Below, piece after piece: positions 47,142-58,050 of a stretch of 64,000 nucleotides of DNA (the first letter of the stretch is position 1; every line of letters begins with the position of its first letter). The notes under the pieces were generated by a model that was not told the DNA's origin, did no database searches, and saw only the letters and a program-made list of their open reading frames with translations. The DNA lies in NCBI RefSeq assembly GCF_000143535.2, contig NC_037313.1, positions 1,743,501-1,807,500 of the forward strand. Direction: 5' to 3'. This stretch comes from Botrytis cinerea B05.10. Taxonomy: Eukaryota; Ascomycota; Leotiomycetes; Helotiales; Sclerotiniaceae. A program made the position numbers and the translations under genes.

Positions 47142-47828
47142 CGATTCCCCTTTCCCCTCTCAAAAAGGAGGCATTCATTGGCAAACGGGTCGGCCACGGT
47201 TTCAGTAAAGCAATCCGAAATGGCTCAAGATGTTGGATAAAAACTAGGTCGAACCCTCTACTTGAGTCGCAGCTGTCCTTTTACTACACGAGATTGCTTT
47301 CTGTATCGAATCTTACTATCCTCATGCTGTTAATTGGCCATCATGTATGTGAAGTCTTGTCTTCAAGCCTGATTCCAAATCCAATCGAGCTCCTAGATAC
47401 TTGGGAAAGATTGTTGGCTTTTGCATGTACAGCCAGAAATTCGGTAGCTGATTGTTCTATCGACATAAACATTGCTTACACAATCGTATACTTACACTTG
47501 CACCCAACCCCTCAATCTATTTAACACAATTCTCTGCTGTCTCCAAAGTACTGCTTGCATAGCTCGTAGTTTTATGTTGGCGCTATCACAAATATCAACC
47601 ACGCGTGACTACTTGAATTTATTTTTCTCCCTGCAATGATCGGGAAGAAGTCGATGGCCGAGAAAGTAGCGGATGGAAGGGGGCTAAGGTAAGGTGACGC
47701 GGAGTGCTAGTGGAAGTGTGGCTGGAACTGGAAGGAAATTGTACGGGTGGAGGAAGTCGATGTGGAGGAGGCTCTCCTCCTGGATCTGGAGGGAGGAGCG
47801 GAGGATGGAAATGGGAGCGTGAGTCAAC

Positions 47829-47856
47829 GTGAAGGTGAACGTGAACGTGAACGTGA
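47829..47856. repeat. (GTGAAC)n repeat
   Basis: Four to five copies of the hexamer GTGAAC/GTGAAG in a purine-rich stretch. Confidence 0.8.
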
Positions 47857-48556
47857 AGAGGTAGTCTACGTAGCAATTAGCGGGCTCGTATACTTGAGGG
47901 TTTTCCGGCAAGATACCCAAGAAAGCATTAGACAACCTTCCATCTGAGTCCTTGCCGATTTTTGATTGTGAGATCTGGTGGATGTGCATAGCTCTACACT
48001 ATTGATTAAGTCTTTGTTCAACAAGTGTTCGAAAGTAGTTATTAGATTTGATATCAGAGAAACGCGTGATATTTTATTTGAATTGACTCTTTACATGTGT
48101 TCGATTGACGGGATGGTGATAGGATAGTGACGCAAATGCTTATGTAGGTAAAGAATGGTATATTAGTAGATTTGAATTAGACAGAGATAGTTATAGATGG
48201 CTTGGTATTTGGTGCAGGTAATTGTGACTAAGCCAATCGGTTCAATCATCAGTGGATACAGAACTGACAGGACAGGACACTACAAATATTGACCTGCTAA
48301 TATTTCTTGGAGTATAAGTTCAGATATTTTGAAAGTTGACACTATAGTTTATTGACAACTGAACAATAGAAAAAGAAATTCTGGAATCAAACAATTGAAG
48401 AATACATTTGTGGAGAGTTTTGAAAGTTGAGAGATGTTCTTGTTACTTCCATGCACTGAGTGCAATGAATGGTCTGTGCACACACGTGGAAAATCTATTC
48501 TTCCGATAGGTTCTTTGGACTGCTTCTCTTGTATTGTCATCTAGTCTTCTCCTTTC

Positions 48557-48950
48557 ATGGTTGTGTTTGATGAGTTTTTTGATCTACGGTTTAATCTTTC
48601 ACTCACGTATTATGGGTTATGGAAATCACTTGATCGAGCTACTGAAGAACTTCTTCATGTTTCTCAGATAACAGTCTCCGAATCAGGACACATCTCTATC
48701 GTCTCGACAACCTCAGATAGGTGACTTTGATATCACATCTCATCTCGAACACGATTCGTTCTCTATCATCTACGATCAGAACACAACTCACTCACATCCA
48801 GAAGTAGATAGATTCTTTGGTTCTCTACTTCCAATATCCCCTCTTCAAGAATATTGGAAATGGTCTGAATATCTTCTCATTATTACTCGTTATCTGCTTG
48901 CTCGCTGTTCTCCCTTTCCTGCTTTGTCTGGTACAGATCATACGTTATGA
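48557..48950 (+). pseudogene. Possible frameshifted gene remnant
   Basis: An ATG at 48557 opens a 55-codon frame (MVVFDEFFDLRFNLSLTYYG..., ending ISIVSTTSDR) that stops at 48722-48724. Skipping one base at 48719 continues directly into another protein-like frame (GDFDITSHLEHDSFSII..., FFGSLLPISPLQEYWKWSEY) that ends at TGA 48948-48950. Both halves have ordinary mixed composition rather than low complexity, and together they give about 130 residues. No GT-AG intron fits the junction. I recognise no family. A decayed gene, a sequencing error in a real small gene, and chance are all possible. Confidence 0.35.
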
Positions 48951-49323
48951 GTTTCTCTATAGCTTATGTCCACATGTATCTATCCTTCCGCTGAAAGAAT
49001 AAGTTGAAAGAGTTACCCGTAGTCATATCCTTGAGTGGGAGATACACTATGTCTGCGCTGTCTTCCTGTCACTCTAGCCCGTCCTGAGAGGAAAACGCAA
49101 GGAAATGGAAAAAAGAAAAGGAAAGAAAGAAAGAAAGGGAAAAAAACACATCCGCTATGCCTATGCCTATGCCGCTTGCTACTTCGCTTTATTACTTCGC
49201 TATATCGCTCGCTAATCGCCGTCGATGAAATGCTTGTTCACGATTCCCACGCTATGCAGAAAACAATGCATGTTAGCGAGATATTTCAAATCTGTTTCAC
49301 AGTCTCCTTTCTTAAAAGACCAT

Positions 49324-50541
49324 TCATCCATCGATGGCTTCAAGAAGACTTTTCATTTCACCAACCTCCTTAATGTCTTCTTCATTGATCAAGGCGCGAT
49401 CCTCTGCTCTTCTTCCACCCAATCCAACTCTGTCTATTGCGAACGATGTAATCTCCTCTCCCGCCATTCCATTTTCATACCCAATGTTATATTTCAAAGA
49501 AGGCAAGCCCGCCTTTCTTAATCCTGCTTGTTTGAAATCTGTCAAAGTTGGCCAGTCTGCTCGTACAGCTAACTCCTCGTCCAAGCTAGGATGTCCCCAA
49601 ATGGTCTTCCGACCGAGTACGCTTGAAAATCCATCGCTAAATGCTCTTCCTCTGAAGGTAGGCTTAACCTTGACATAAGTACCTTCACCCTTCATTCTCA
49701 TAACCTCCTCTTTGTTCTTGATTCGCTCGTTCATTTCATCCCGTGCGTCATTCTTTCGCTCCTCTCGATGCTTAACCAAGTCCTCGGTAGACTTGGGAAA
49801 ATATGGTGAAGTGGCTAGGCCGAGATGAGTACCTTGAACTCGGAGACGGTCAAAGTTCTTTCCAATTTCATAGGCACCGCTTCGATGAGTAAGGGATGTT
49901 CCAGCTGCCTGCGTCATAGCAAAAGGATTCGGTGCGGAGTTTGCAGCCTGATACGCAGCGACAACTTTATTTGCACGGGTTGAAGTTGCACTTGTGTCAG
50001 AAAGATCAGGAAGTTGGTTTCCACGACGAGATAATTGAGGAGGTCCCGTGTAGGATGAGACTTCCGGTGCGTCTTGTAACATTTCCCCCTTCTTACCGCC
50101 CATGAAATCTCCAGTGGGAACGGAGTAGTTCGCAGAGATAGATTTTGCTCTCAAAACTCGTCGGTTTATAGCCGGTTGACCCATTCCCATGCCAATCCCA
50201 GCTCCCAATTTGTTTCCTTCTCTTGCATTTGTCGCGCCGGTAGGTCTGGCCAGGATACCCGTGATGGATGGTCGAACATTTGTGCTTCCGACTACGTTTC
50301 CAAACACATTCCCATCCTGCAATGCATCAAATCCCAATGGCGGAAAATCATTAGCAGAAGGTGGCTGTTGTCGCGCAGGCGCGGTAGGAGTAGCATCGTT
50401 TTGGTGCGTATGGCGAGTTCGAGAACCAGGTCGGTTTCGACCGCTTGATCCACTGCCTCGGAGGCGCTTCAACATCGCATTGTTTCCTGTGGGCGCTGGA
50501 GTGGTGGTAGTATCTTGAGCGTTTTCTTTGATCGGGTACAT
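49324..50541 (-). CDS. Hypothetical protein, intronless
   Basis: A single minus-strand exon gives 405 aa starting MYPIKENAQDTTTTPAPTG. The first half is glycine/serine/arginine-rich and probably disordered (LRGSGSSGRNRPGSRTRH, NDFPPLGFDALQDGN). The second half is more ordered and charged: YFPKSTEDLVKHREERKND and DEMNERIKNKEEVMRMK, a likely helix, then RGRAFSDGFSSVLGRKTIWG, RADWPTLTDFKQAGLRKAG and a C-terminal INEEDIKEVGEMKSLLEAI. The gradient from disordered to conserved-looking, together with the uninterrupted 1.2-kb frame, makes this a real gene. I know no function or family. The repeated NDFPPLG motif resembles short binding motifs in RNA-related proteins, but that is weak. The upstream 2 kb is rich in simple repeats. 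Confidence 0.7.
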   Translation of the reverse strand: MYPIKENAQDTTTTPAPTGNNAMLKRLRGSGSSGRNRPGSRTRHTHQNDATPTAPARQQPPSANDFPPLGFDALQDGNVFGNVVGSTNVRPSITGILARPTGATNAREGNKLGAGIGMGMGQPAINRRVLRAKSISANYSVPTGDFMGGKKGEMLQDAPEVSSYTGPPQLSRRGNQLPDLSDTSATSTRANKVVAAYQAANSAPNPFAMTQAAGTSLTHRSGAYEIGKNFDRLRVQGTHLGLATSPYFPKSTEDLVKHREERKNDARDEMNERIKNKEEVMRMKGEGTYVKVKPTFRGRAFSDGFSSVLGRKTIWGHPSLDEELAVRADWPTLTDFKQAGLRKAGLPSLKYNIGYENGMAGEEITSFAIDRVGLGGRRAEDRALINEEDIKEVGEMKSLLEAIDG

Positions 50542-52493
50542 CTTTTGTTTTTGTTCAATTCAACGGGAATTTGAATGCTGTAAATAAAGAGCAGAGACGA
50601 AAGGTTGGTAAAGAGATAGATAGAAGGAATTTCGTTTCTTGCGCCTTTGGTTCTTTGATGCTGAAACTTTGATGTATGGACTTGTATGTTGTCTGGTTAC
50701 TTGCTTGCCTGCTTTCTTGTGATAAATCCCAAACTTTTCAATTCCCAGAATGTTTCTGAGAAAGCTTTCCCTTTTAAGATAAAAAAAACTTGAAAGAAGT
50801 GCAGGAATTTTTGAATGGGAAAAAGGTGGTTCGATGTTGAAGCTGTATGTATTTATGTATCGTATCGTATTGTATTGAACTGGATTGTATTGTATCAAAT
50901 CGTATTATACTGTGTTGTAAAGAAGCAGGAACAGCAGCAATAAACAGGATTGAAACTGGAGAGAAAAGAATTCACAAAGTCTATACTGAAACGAAAAGCG
51001 TAGTTCGGATCTACATGCAAAAGATTGTGCTGCTCTGCTGCTGGTTGTTGGGTTCTTGATGGTCGGAGCCCCCGATGTCGGGAGGAGGGGGGCTTGGGAT
51101 GCTGAGGTTACTTGACTTTGAACTTTTTTTTTCTTGCTTTTGTGTGTGTTTTTTTTTTTTTTGTTGTTTTTTTGAGGGGGGAGGGAGGTAAATGGGAGTG
51201 GAAATGGAGAGGGGGGTTGAGTGATGAGTGATATAGAAAGAAAAAAATAAAAAAATAAAGAAAAATTGATAGAGGTGATATGTCTATCTGTCTCTCTGTC
51301 TGGTTCTTGATGGGGAAGTGGCTCAAGTAGTGAGTGATTGGGACTTTTTTATGAGATGAGGCTGATAGAGAGAGGGTCATAAGAGATTGGAGATGAGATG
51401 AGATAGAGTGAAGTTGGAGAGGAGTGAATGTGGGTGGATGAATGGTGGTTTTGATGATTTGATTTTTTGTCTAGGAGGTTGATTATTATGTATTTACGGT
51501 CCTGGGAGTGTGTAGTGTAGGCTAATGGGATGAGAGTTTTCTTTCTTTTAGTTTCTTTAGATTAGTGGTTTAGATTGGGTTGGACTGGACTGGGCTGGGT
51601 GGTTGTACCTAAAGGAAAATATTGAAATGTCGTTTTGAGGAGAGTGAATGAGTTGGATAGGGATAGGGATAGGGAACATGGATTTATGGGTATATTATAT
51701 CTATATTCTTTGGGACTAAGACTAATATATTACTAGCACTAATATTAAGACTAACATGTCACCAACACTAACGGCACTAACACTAATGACACTGACACTG
51801 GCACTAACAACTCCTCACAATATCACAACGCGACATCAAGACATCACTATCAATATCAATAACAAGAACTAGTATAAGCTCTCCTAACTACATCTGCACA
51901 CCAAATAAATATTTACTATACTCACCCCATCTACATCTTACCTCTCTTTTTCCCTATCTTCCCCTCTCACTTACTCAAACACACAAAACTACCTCCGAGC
52001 TCGAAACTTCACCTTTGTCGTCCTGACTGACTTAAGCGATTTCGGAGCTGGAGATAAATAAATAAAAAGTTGAAAAAGAATTTTGCTTGCTTTGTTTGTT
52101 TATTGATGGTGAGTTTTTGGAAGAGAAGATGAAACTTTGAGTTTTAGATGGTGGGTTTGTGGGAGAGGGGGGAAGTGATGGTGAGATTGCTGGTGAGGAG
52201 ACATTAGGTAGGTAGGTAGGTAGAGATTCTTGAGATGGGAATGAGAAGCAGGGAGAGAAAGTTGATATTCATGGATTTAAAGTAGATTGTCTTGTGAAAT
52301 TTCTGGTTGCGTAGAGCGTGGTGCGAGGTTGTGTTGTATTATTTGTGGCTATAATTCATCTCCCTTCTTCAGATTTATCGTTTAGAACAAGGAAAAAGGA
52401 AAGAGGAAAGAGGATGAGATGAAATGATGGTAATCGTGATTTGGTTATCTCACATATGATATCAGGAGCCAGATTATTGGCAAGTTCTCACAA

Positions 52494-52497
<4 letters not shown>

Positions 52498-52540
<43 letters not shown>
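52498..52540. repeat. (GA)n microsatellite, ~21 copies
   Basis: Uninterrupted GA dinucleotide run in noncoding DNA. Confidence 0.95.
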
Positions 52541-52541
<1 letters not shown>

Positions 52542-53166
52542 TCTCTTTGAAATTCTCAAGTATCTACATATTTCATCTGGCGCATATTTCGTTGATGCGC
52601 ATTGATGTTTTGTTATCTGCTGGGAACAAAATTATCCTATAAAGAAAGAAGAAGGCCTTTGCTAGTATTATTAGTATTGTACTTTTGCGAGACCTTGGAA
52701 TCCTGAATAGGTGGATTATTGAGGTTGAGTGGGTGAGGGAGGTTATTGGAATAGACGTAATGCATCAAAGTGCTTTGCGTGATTTCTTTCTGATGACATG
52801 TATATACTTTATACCTGGGAATCTTTTGGAATTTTTCCTTCGCTGATATACGCAGATAGATAGCATAGAGTGAAGAGTGAGGTGTTGAATTTGTGGAAAT
52901 GGGATTTTCTCTGAAATGGCATCTTGGATAGATGGATTTACTTATTAGCGTGGATTGTGAAGAAAAGTATCTTTAGAAATAGAGGCGTTCTTGTTGGACA
53001 GATGTGTCATCAGGAGAGAACTGATACGGGCACTCTTCATATCTACTTTTGGACAGTATATTGGGGGGATGGCGCTTTCGTGAATGCCTACTTTGAAAGT
53101 GCACGATTTTCTGAATGATAGAAAGAAATGGCCTATATTTACATCCGTATTCGTATCTTAGTTCAC

Positions 53167-53556
53167 ATGTCTATCCTGTTGTCACCCATGAGAACAAAGC
53201 CATTATCCATTATCATTGCTGCCATCCTCACTCCAAACTCACCATAAACCGCAAGCTCTGGTTTATTACCATCATCCAACTCCCATCTAGCCTTTGGAGC
53301 CAGAACTGGTTTCCCAAATTTGCTCAATATCACATTCATCACAATTACCAGCCAATTTCACAAGTCTCACGACTTTTTTGGAACGCAATTCTTCCGCCAA
53401 TCTACATTCAGCTTCCCAGAAAGCAAGAATTTGGGTGATTATGATCTTGCCACCAACTCCTGGTTCGGAAGAGCAGCGGCAAGATTTCTTGCTCGCGATA
53501 CTACAGGATGCTCAATGTATCACTCGATAAAGAAACGCCACCGGTTCTGTTCATGA
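53167..53556 (+). pseudogene. Possible small secreted-protein remnant with one in-frame stop
   Basis: From the ATG at 53167 one frame stays open for 129 codons except for a single TAA at 53245-53247. A second in-frame ATG gives MRTKPLSIIIAAILT, which resembles a signal peptide. After the stop the frame continues as FHKSHDFFGTQFFRQSTF, GDYDLATNSWFGRAAARFL and ends near two cysteines. Two other frames are also open over part of this stretch, which lowers confidence. It may be a broken gene or chance. Confidence 0.2.
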
Positions 53557-54664
53557 TAGACCAGGTATTGCTGTCTTGAGATTCTGCGTACATAGCATTC
53601 TAGACAAGTTAAAATGTCGTATTTATTTCAGAGCCACGACACCTACATAGGAAGACGGTTCCGACGGGGAAGTGCTTCTGAGATCCATGAGAATCATGAA
53701 TTGGGCGTTCTCTCATGCAGAAACTTTTAAACCAGATTCTTGAATGGGATTGAGAACGCGAAGTTGAGTATGTACTATGTGGACTTGGTTTATATGCGAA
53801 GTGTTTGGACTTCAGGTACAAGTAGCAATTATGGATATTCGGTTGTGAATTTTAAAGGGGTTTTCTTATTCCAGCGCAGTAATAGAAGTCGCCAGGAGAA
53901 GTGATGATTCTAGTGCATTTGAAGAATCTGCTCGATGATGTGGATCAAAGAGGAGAAAAGCATCTTGGGCTCAAGGGTTGAGGATGAGGTGAATATATTG
54001 TTAGCGTAGATTGTGAATGCAATATGGTAGAGCCGATAGGATTTGCCGAACGTTAGGAGTGGCTCGGAGCTAAATAGGTATAAGTGCAAACGGTTATCAA
54101 GGACCACACACAATGATAGGAGTATCTGGATAACCTTAAATAAATAGTCGTTGTTTAAGAGGTCAGTGCAGTTTCTTCAAAATCCAGAATGAAACCAAAA
54201 AATTAATTCACAACTCAAGCCAACACTTCCTATTCCCTTCTTCTTAAAACTGTAAATATCAAATTTGCTTCACCAAGTCCCCTTGTCCTCCTATCTCCCT
54301 TTTACCATAGGCTAAAATTCGGATTTAGGAAAACTTCCCATCTTAGCTTCTCCTCGGCCCGGAACATAGACAATAGCTTCCTTCCGCCACATCCGAAACC
54401 CGATCTATAGGAATGGATCTAGACCTTGTGCTAAGTGGGACTTTGGGATACGTCATGACTGCTTTAGCTCTTGAGTTTCTTGAGGGCTTTGTATTTTGGG
54501 AATGAAATATTTCTAACTCCTCAATTCTTGGATTTGTCATTTCATATACTTCAATAGAACTTTCTCCTCATTGATCTCCCTATTATTACCCAGTGAAACA
54601 CTTTGGATATCTAGGATTTCTAAAGATTCTTAGAGTATTCAAGCGGATCAAGGAAAAAGAAACC

Positions 54665-55494
54665 ATGGCAAATCCCCAAGAAAAAAGAGTGCAAGCCGGC
54701 GAAGTAGAAAAGGCTCATGATGTATCTACTCTGAGAAATACAGAATGTAAGAAAGCTCTATTCGTCCTTCCTGTTTCTTTCTTCCTCCTCTCCAGCCTCC
54801 AAGTTCTCTTTCTGTTTATGCATCACTCAATTCCTTTCCCCAGCATCCAAACTGGTTTCATTTCATCAAGATACTACCCAAGCTGACACACTAACTACAG
54901 GGTCAAAACCTGAATACACCCTTCCCACCCCATCCCTTCAATTCCTCTTCCACCTCGAGTGTGACATGGAGGAATTCCACCCTATTGGTGATGGAGGGCA
55001 TGGTAATCGCGCCACTGTTATTTTCAAAGGTATTTCCTTCCTTCCCTCTCCCAATTTCATTCCCTCCTATCTTGTTCCACCTTTGGTCTCCCCCACGAGT
55101 TACGAAATCAAGCTCATCCCATCCAGGTGGACGTTTCGAAGGTCCTCATCTCCGGGGCACCATTCTCCCCGGCGGCGGCGACTGGGAGACTATTCAAAAC
55201 ACTCCCTCCCAATCTCTTCAAACAGCCCATCTGGATACCCGCTACAATCTTCTAACTCATGATAACCACTGCATCTACCTCCGTACCACCGGTGTACGCA
55301 CTGGTCCCCGAGATGTTCTAGAGGCACTTGGGGAAGAAGATAGACATACTGCCCATGACTATAAGATGCGGTTAAATCTCACATTTGAATGTGATGATGC
55401 GGGGAAGTATGGGTGGTTGAATCGGGTTGTAGGGATTGCTAGTAGTGGGAGAAATGGGGGGAGGGTGATTTATGATGCTTATGAGGTTTTGTAG
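54665..55494 (+). CDS. DUF3237 family protein
   Basis: Three exons (54665-54746, 54901-55029, 55127-55494) give 192 aa. Both introns are phase 1 with GTAAG and GTATTT donors; the first has a CTAAC branch site. The ATG sits in ACCATGG context. The domain starts near residue 33 (EYTLPTPSLQFLFHLECDM) and continues with the family marks GRFEGPHLRGTILPGGGDW, DTRYNLLTHDNHCIYLRTTG and a C-terminal NRVVGIASSGRNGGRVIYDAY. DUF3237 proteins are small beta-barrel proteins found in bacteria and fungi. Their biochemical role is not established. No signal peptide is visible. The gene converges with the BLOC1S1-like gene 379 bp downstream. The upstream non-ATG frame from 54593 is not part of the gene. Confidence 0.85.
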
Positions 55495-55873
55495 GGGGAA
55501 GCAGAGAACCTGAAGAGGAGATGATGTCTGGTATAGAAAGGCATTGTGTATATATTTGTATGCTTGTGAATAATGAGTGTGATAATTGCTCGAAGGAGAT
55601 CGCCCGTACAATTAGCAGATTATAATGTCGATCATAAAATGAAACACAACCACTAAGAACAATCGATAGTTCATAAAAAGCACGCTCGTATGAAAACCCA
55701 AGACACTTGTTTTGCAACATAACTCTTAAAACCATACCTCCCTCCAAGTAATCTACATATGGTATAAGATGACCCATAACCAGAGTGTCCCCATTGCTCC
55801 ACTTTGTATCTCTACCCGAGAAATCCCACGACAAATCCAGTCCGCGCCAAGCCAGCTCATTCCAACCTCTCAC
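55495..55873. other. Convergent 3' flanks
   Basis: A 379-bp gap between the stops of the DUF3237 gene and the BLOC1S1-like gene. No repeat or structure seen. Confidence 0.6.
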
Positions 55874-56719
55874 TCAACTCATCTCCGAAGCCGAAGTATG
55901 AATGGAACTAGAAGACGGCTCAGATCTGGATACATTTGTTGACGAAGAAGATTCCTCGGTATCCATGGCCTCCATGTGCTCTAAATTTCCGCTTTCTCCT
56001 TCTTTTGCTTTCCCCTTGCCTTGTCCAATGCCAGTGGGACGGGTACCATTTGTTCCATGGGCAGAAGTGTTGCCATGTGCATTCGCATCGGTCATATGCG
56101 AATCAATATCCCCCCCGGTCCTTCCATCACTTCCATTCGAACCTACACTTCCCTTTCTTCCACCTCCTTCGTTTCCCTCATACTCGTACTCATACTCATA
56201 CTCACTCCAATCACTTTCACTCCCACTCCATTCCTCACTCTCCCCATCAACCAACTTCAAAACCTCCTCGACGACCAAAAAATCTCTCTCCAGCACCTCC
56301 GCCCAATTCTGGACATTCCCCAATTCCTTCACCTTCCTTTGTCCCTCCCTAACAACTTTTTCTAATTTATCCCCCTCCTTCCCTAGCTTTCCAATCTCTT
56401 TCTTCAAATCAGTTTCCTGTTTTGTCAATGCGCTGCTATTTTGATGGAGATTTTGCGCTCGGAGTTTCAGCGCATGTTCGTGAGGCGTGAAGATATTTTG
56501 GATGGATGCGTTGAGAGCAGTGCGCGCTTCAGCTATCTGACGGCTGGATTCTGGAGAGGGGGGCAATGGTGGAAGAGAGGAGATAGAGGGGTTGCTTGGA
56601 GCATGAGAGTTAGTTGATGTGGAGGCAGAAGCAGATACCGAGTGGGAGCGCGAATGGGAGGATGCAGAAGAGGGACCGGGAATATCGGGGGGCGGTGGTG
56701 CGAGAGAGGAGATGGGCAT
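55874..56719 (-). CDS. BLOC-1 subunit 1-like protein (GCN5L1 family)
   Basis: An intronless 281-aa minus-strand frame. The first 55 residues are serine/proline-rich and probably disordered. Residues 60-160 form a helical/coiled-coil region (SSRQIAEARTALNASIQ, LTKQETDLKKEIGKLGKEGD) ending in NVQNWAEVLERDFLVVEEVL (135-154). That matches the D/N-V-x-N-W-A...E-x-D signature of BLOC1S1/GCN5L1. The C-terminal tail is acidic and tyrosine-rich (SDWSEYEYEYEYE), then serine/threonine-rich. In animals the protein is part of BLOC-1 and BORC, and in yeast Bls1 is part of a BLOC-1-like endosomal complex. A role in endolysosomal trafficking is the family expectation, not shown here. The long flanking disordered segments exceed the length of animal and yeast homologs (about 120-150 aa). 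Confidence 0.78.
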   Translation of the reverse strand: MPISSLAPPPPDIPGPSSASSHSRSHSVSASASTSTNSHAPSNPSISSLPPLPPSPESSRQIAEARTALNASIQNIFTPHEHALKLRAQNLHQNSSALTKQETDLKKEIGKLGKEGDKLEKVVREGQRKVKELGNVQNWAEVLERDFLVVEEVLKLVDGESEEWSGSESDWSEYEYEYEYEGNEGGGRKGSVGSNGSDGRTGGDIDSHMTDANAHGNTSAHGTNGTRPTGIGQGKGKAKEGESGNLEHMEAMDTEESSSSTNVSRSEPSSSSIHTSASEMS

Positions 56720-57367
56720 TATTATGTAACGAATTGGTATGTGTGAAGGATTGTCGAGATGTTGCGATTGAGGACAGGATGCCGAGAATGAAGATAGGCG
56801 GTGTATTGTAATCTTACAATACCAAGCTGCAGATGTGTGTCTTTCTCAGATGTTTTATTGAACGGCAAAATTACAGAGCAGAGGTTATCTATGCGAAGAA
56901 GAGAAATAGTCTGGATTCATTCCAGGCAGGTTGGAGAAGGCCATTGAGGGTAGAAAGAAACATCACGAGGTTGATAAGAAATGCGGGGAGGGGCATGGGT
57001 TACACAAGGGTCTTGCAGCCAATTCAGGTCCAGGTCGATCATTTTGATTTCCCCAGGTTTTATTAATATCGAAAAGATTGTCTCGAACATTAGATGGGTT
57101 TTGGTTGATAACATGATTCAAAACTGGCATGTGGAGAAGGAAAAATGTCAGAACAAAATCATTGAACAATGCATTCACACAATTCACGATTGCACCGGTG
57201 TTCAAATGCTTAATTATACGAGCAAATGGCAAAGGGGGTATTCTTATTGCTTTTGAATTCATCATAGCCTATTGTAGAGAACCATTTTTCGCATGATTCC
57301 ATATCAGGAACTCCATGCCATGAATCCCAATGAAATACAACCCATCCCAAATCCCATAGAAGATGAT
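56720..57367. other. Intergenic, BLOC1S1-like promoter and RPS8 3' flank
   Basis: About 650 bp. Several short frames overlap on both strands but none has family texture. Nothing else seen. Confidence 0.55.
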
Positions 57368-58050
57368 TTACTTTCTCAATTGGCGTTGGTAGAAAGCCAA
57401 CTCCTCACCCTCCAAAATGTATCCATCAACACGTCCAGATTGTCCAGGTCTGGATGAGACTGCGGCGTAAAGACGACCAGCCTCGAATTGCTTCTCCAAA
57501 GCGGCGTCAACCTTTCCTTGGGCAGCGAATCTCTCGTGGTGCTTCTTCTCAACGGACTTGCTCTTCTTGGTGTCTGGCTCCTCGACAGCTTGACCGGCCT
57601 TTTGTTGACGTCTACGTCCCAAGTTTTGGCCGTAGTGTGCCTCGTACCATTGTCTGAATGGTGCAGCATCGACTTGAACAATGGCGGATCTGGTGAGGGT
57701 GTTGGTTCGGACCAACTCGTTGTTGGAAGGATGGAAAGCGACAACGATCACACGGACCTTGCGGGCAATACCCTCAGAGGCCCATGAGAAGTTACCGGCT
57801 TCGAGACGGAGAGCACGGAATTTGCGGTTACCACCACGGGTACGGACGAGATGGATTCTCTTGGTTCCGATACGGGTACCTGCTTCTTGTCTTCCGGCTT
57901 CGAAAGCGCGCTTCTTCCCTGTAAAAGTCTTAGTTTTCAGGTTGGAACATATATCAATCAAGATATATGGGCTATCTACTACGCACGGTAATGGGATCGC
58001 TTGGCGCCAGAGGCGGAGCGTTTATGTCTGCTGTCACGGCTGATACCCAT
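57368..58050 (-). CDS. RPS8: 40S ribosomal protein eS8 (RPS8)
   Basis: Two exons on the minus strand (57987-58050 and 57368-57918) give 204 aa, the expected length. The 68-nt phase 1 intron has a GTGCGT donor and a TTTTACAG acceptor. The protein starts MGISRDSRHKRSASGAKRSH and continues KKRAFEAGRQEAGTRIG, RIHLVRTRGGNRKFRALRLE, FHPSNNELVRTNTLTRSA and FRQWYEAHYGQNLGRRR, all eS8 hallmarks. It ends in the basic AFYQRQLRK. eS8 binds 18S rRNA in the small subunit. Starting at the in-frame methionine inside the intron (57961) would be wrong, because it replaces the conserved MGISRDSRHKR start. Confidence 0.97.

Larger units (their letters stand above)
44120..49323. other. 5.2-kb gene-poor stretch
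   Basis: Mostly noncoding. It holds a TCAATCAG-type repeat (44891-44945), a 21-nt poly-A (45154-45174), a 9-bp tandem repeat (45995-46026), a perfect 9-bp hairpin (47112-47141), a GTGAAC run (47829-47856) and a frameshifted reading frame (48557-48950, listed separately). Short frames elsewhere are low complexity. It includes the FBP26 promoter at the left end. Confidence 0.55.
50542..54664. other. 4.1-kb gene-poor stretch
   Basis: Upstream of the minus-strand gene at 50541 the plus strand is G/T/A-rich with G-runs (51070-51230), then becomes C/A-rich near 51750-51990. It includes (GA)n at 52498-52540 and ACTAAC-like triplet repetition near 51718-51810. A possible degraded small secreted-protein frame lies at 53167-53556 (listed separately). 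The final part should hold the promoter of the DUF3237 gene. Other frames are short and overlap in several phases. Confidence 0.55.

Noticed and set aside
47619..47876. Histidine/proline-rich minus-strand frame
   Set aside because: It is antisense to a purine-rich simple repeat and is low complexity.
55902..56444. 180-codon plus-strand serine/phenylalanine-rich frame
   Set aside because: It is antisense to the BLOC1S1-like gene, whose frame has the recognisable NWAEVLERD signature.
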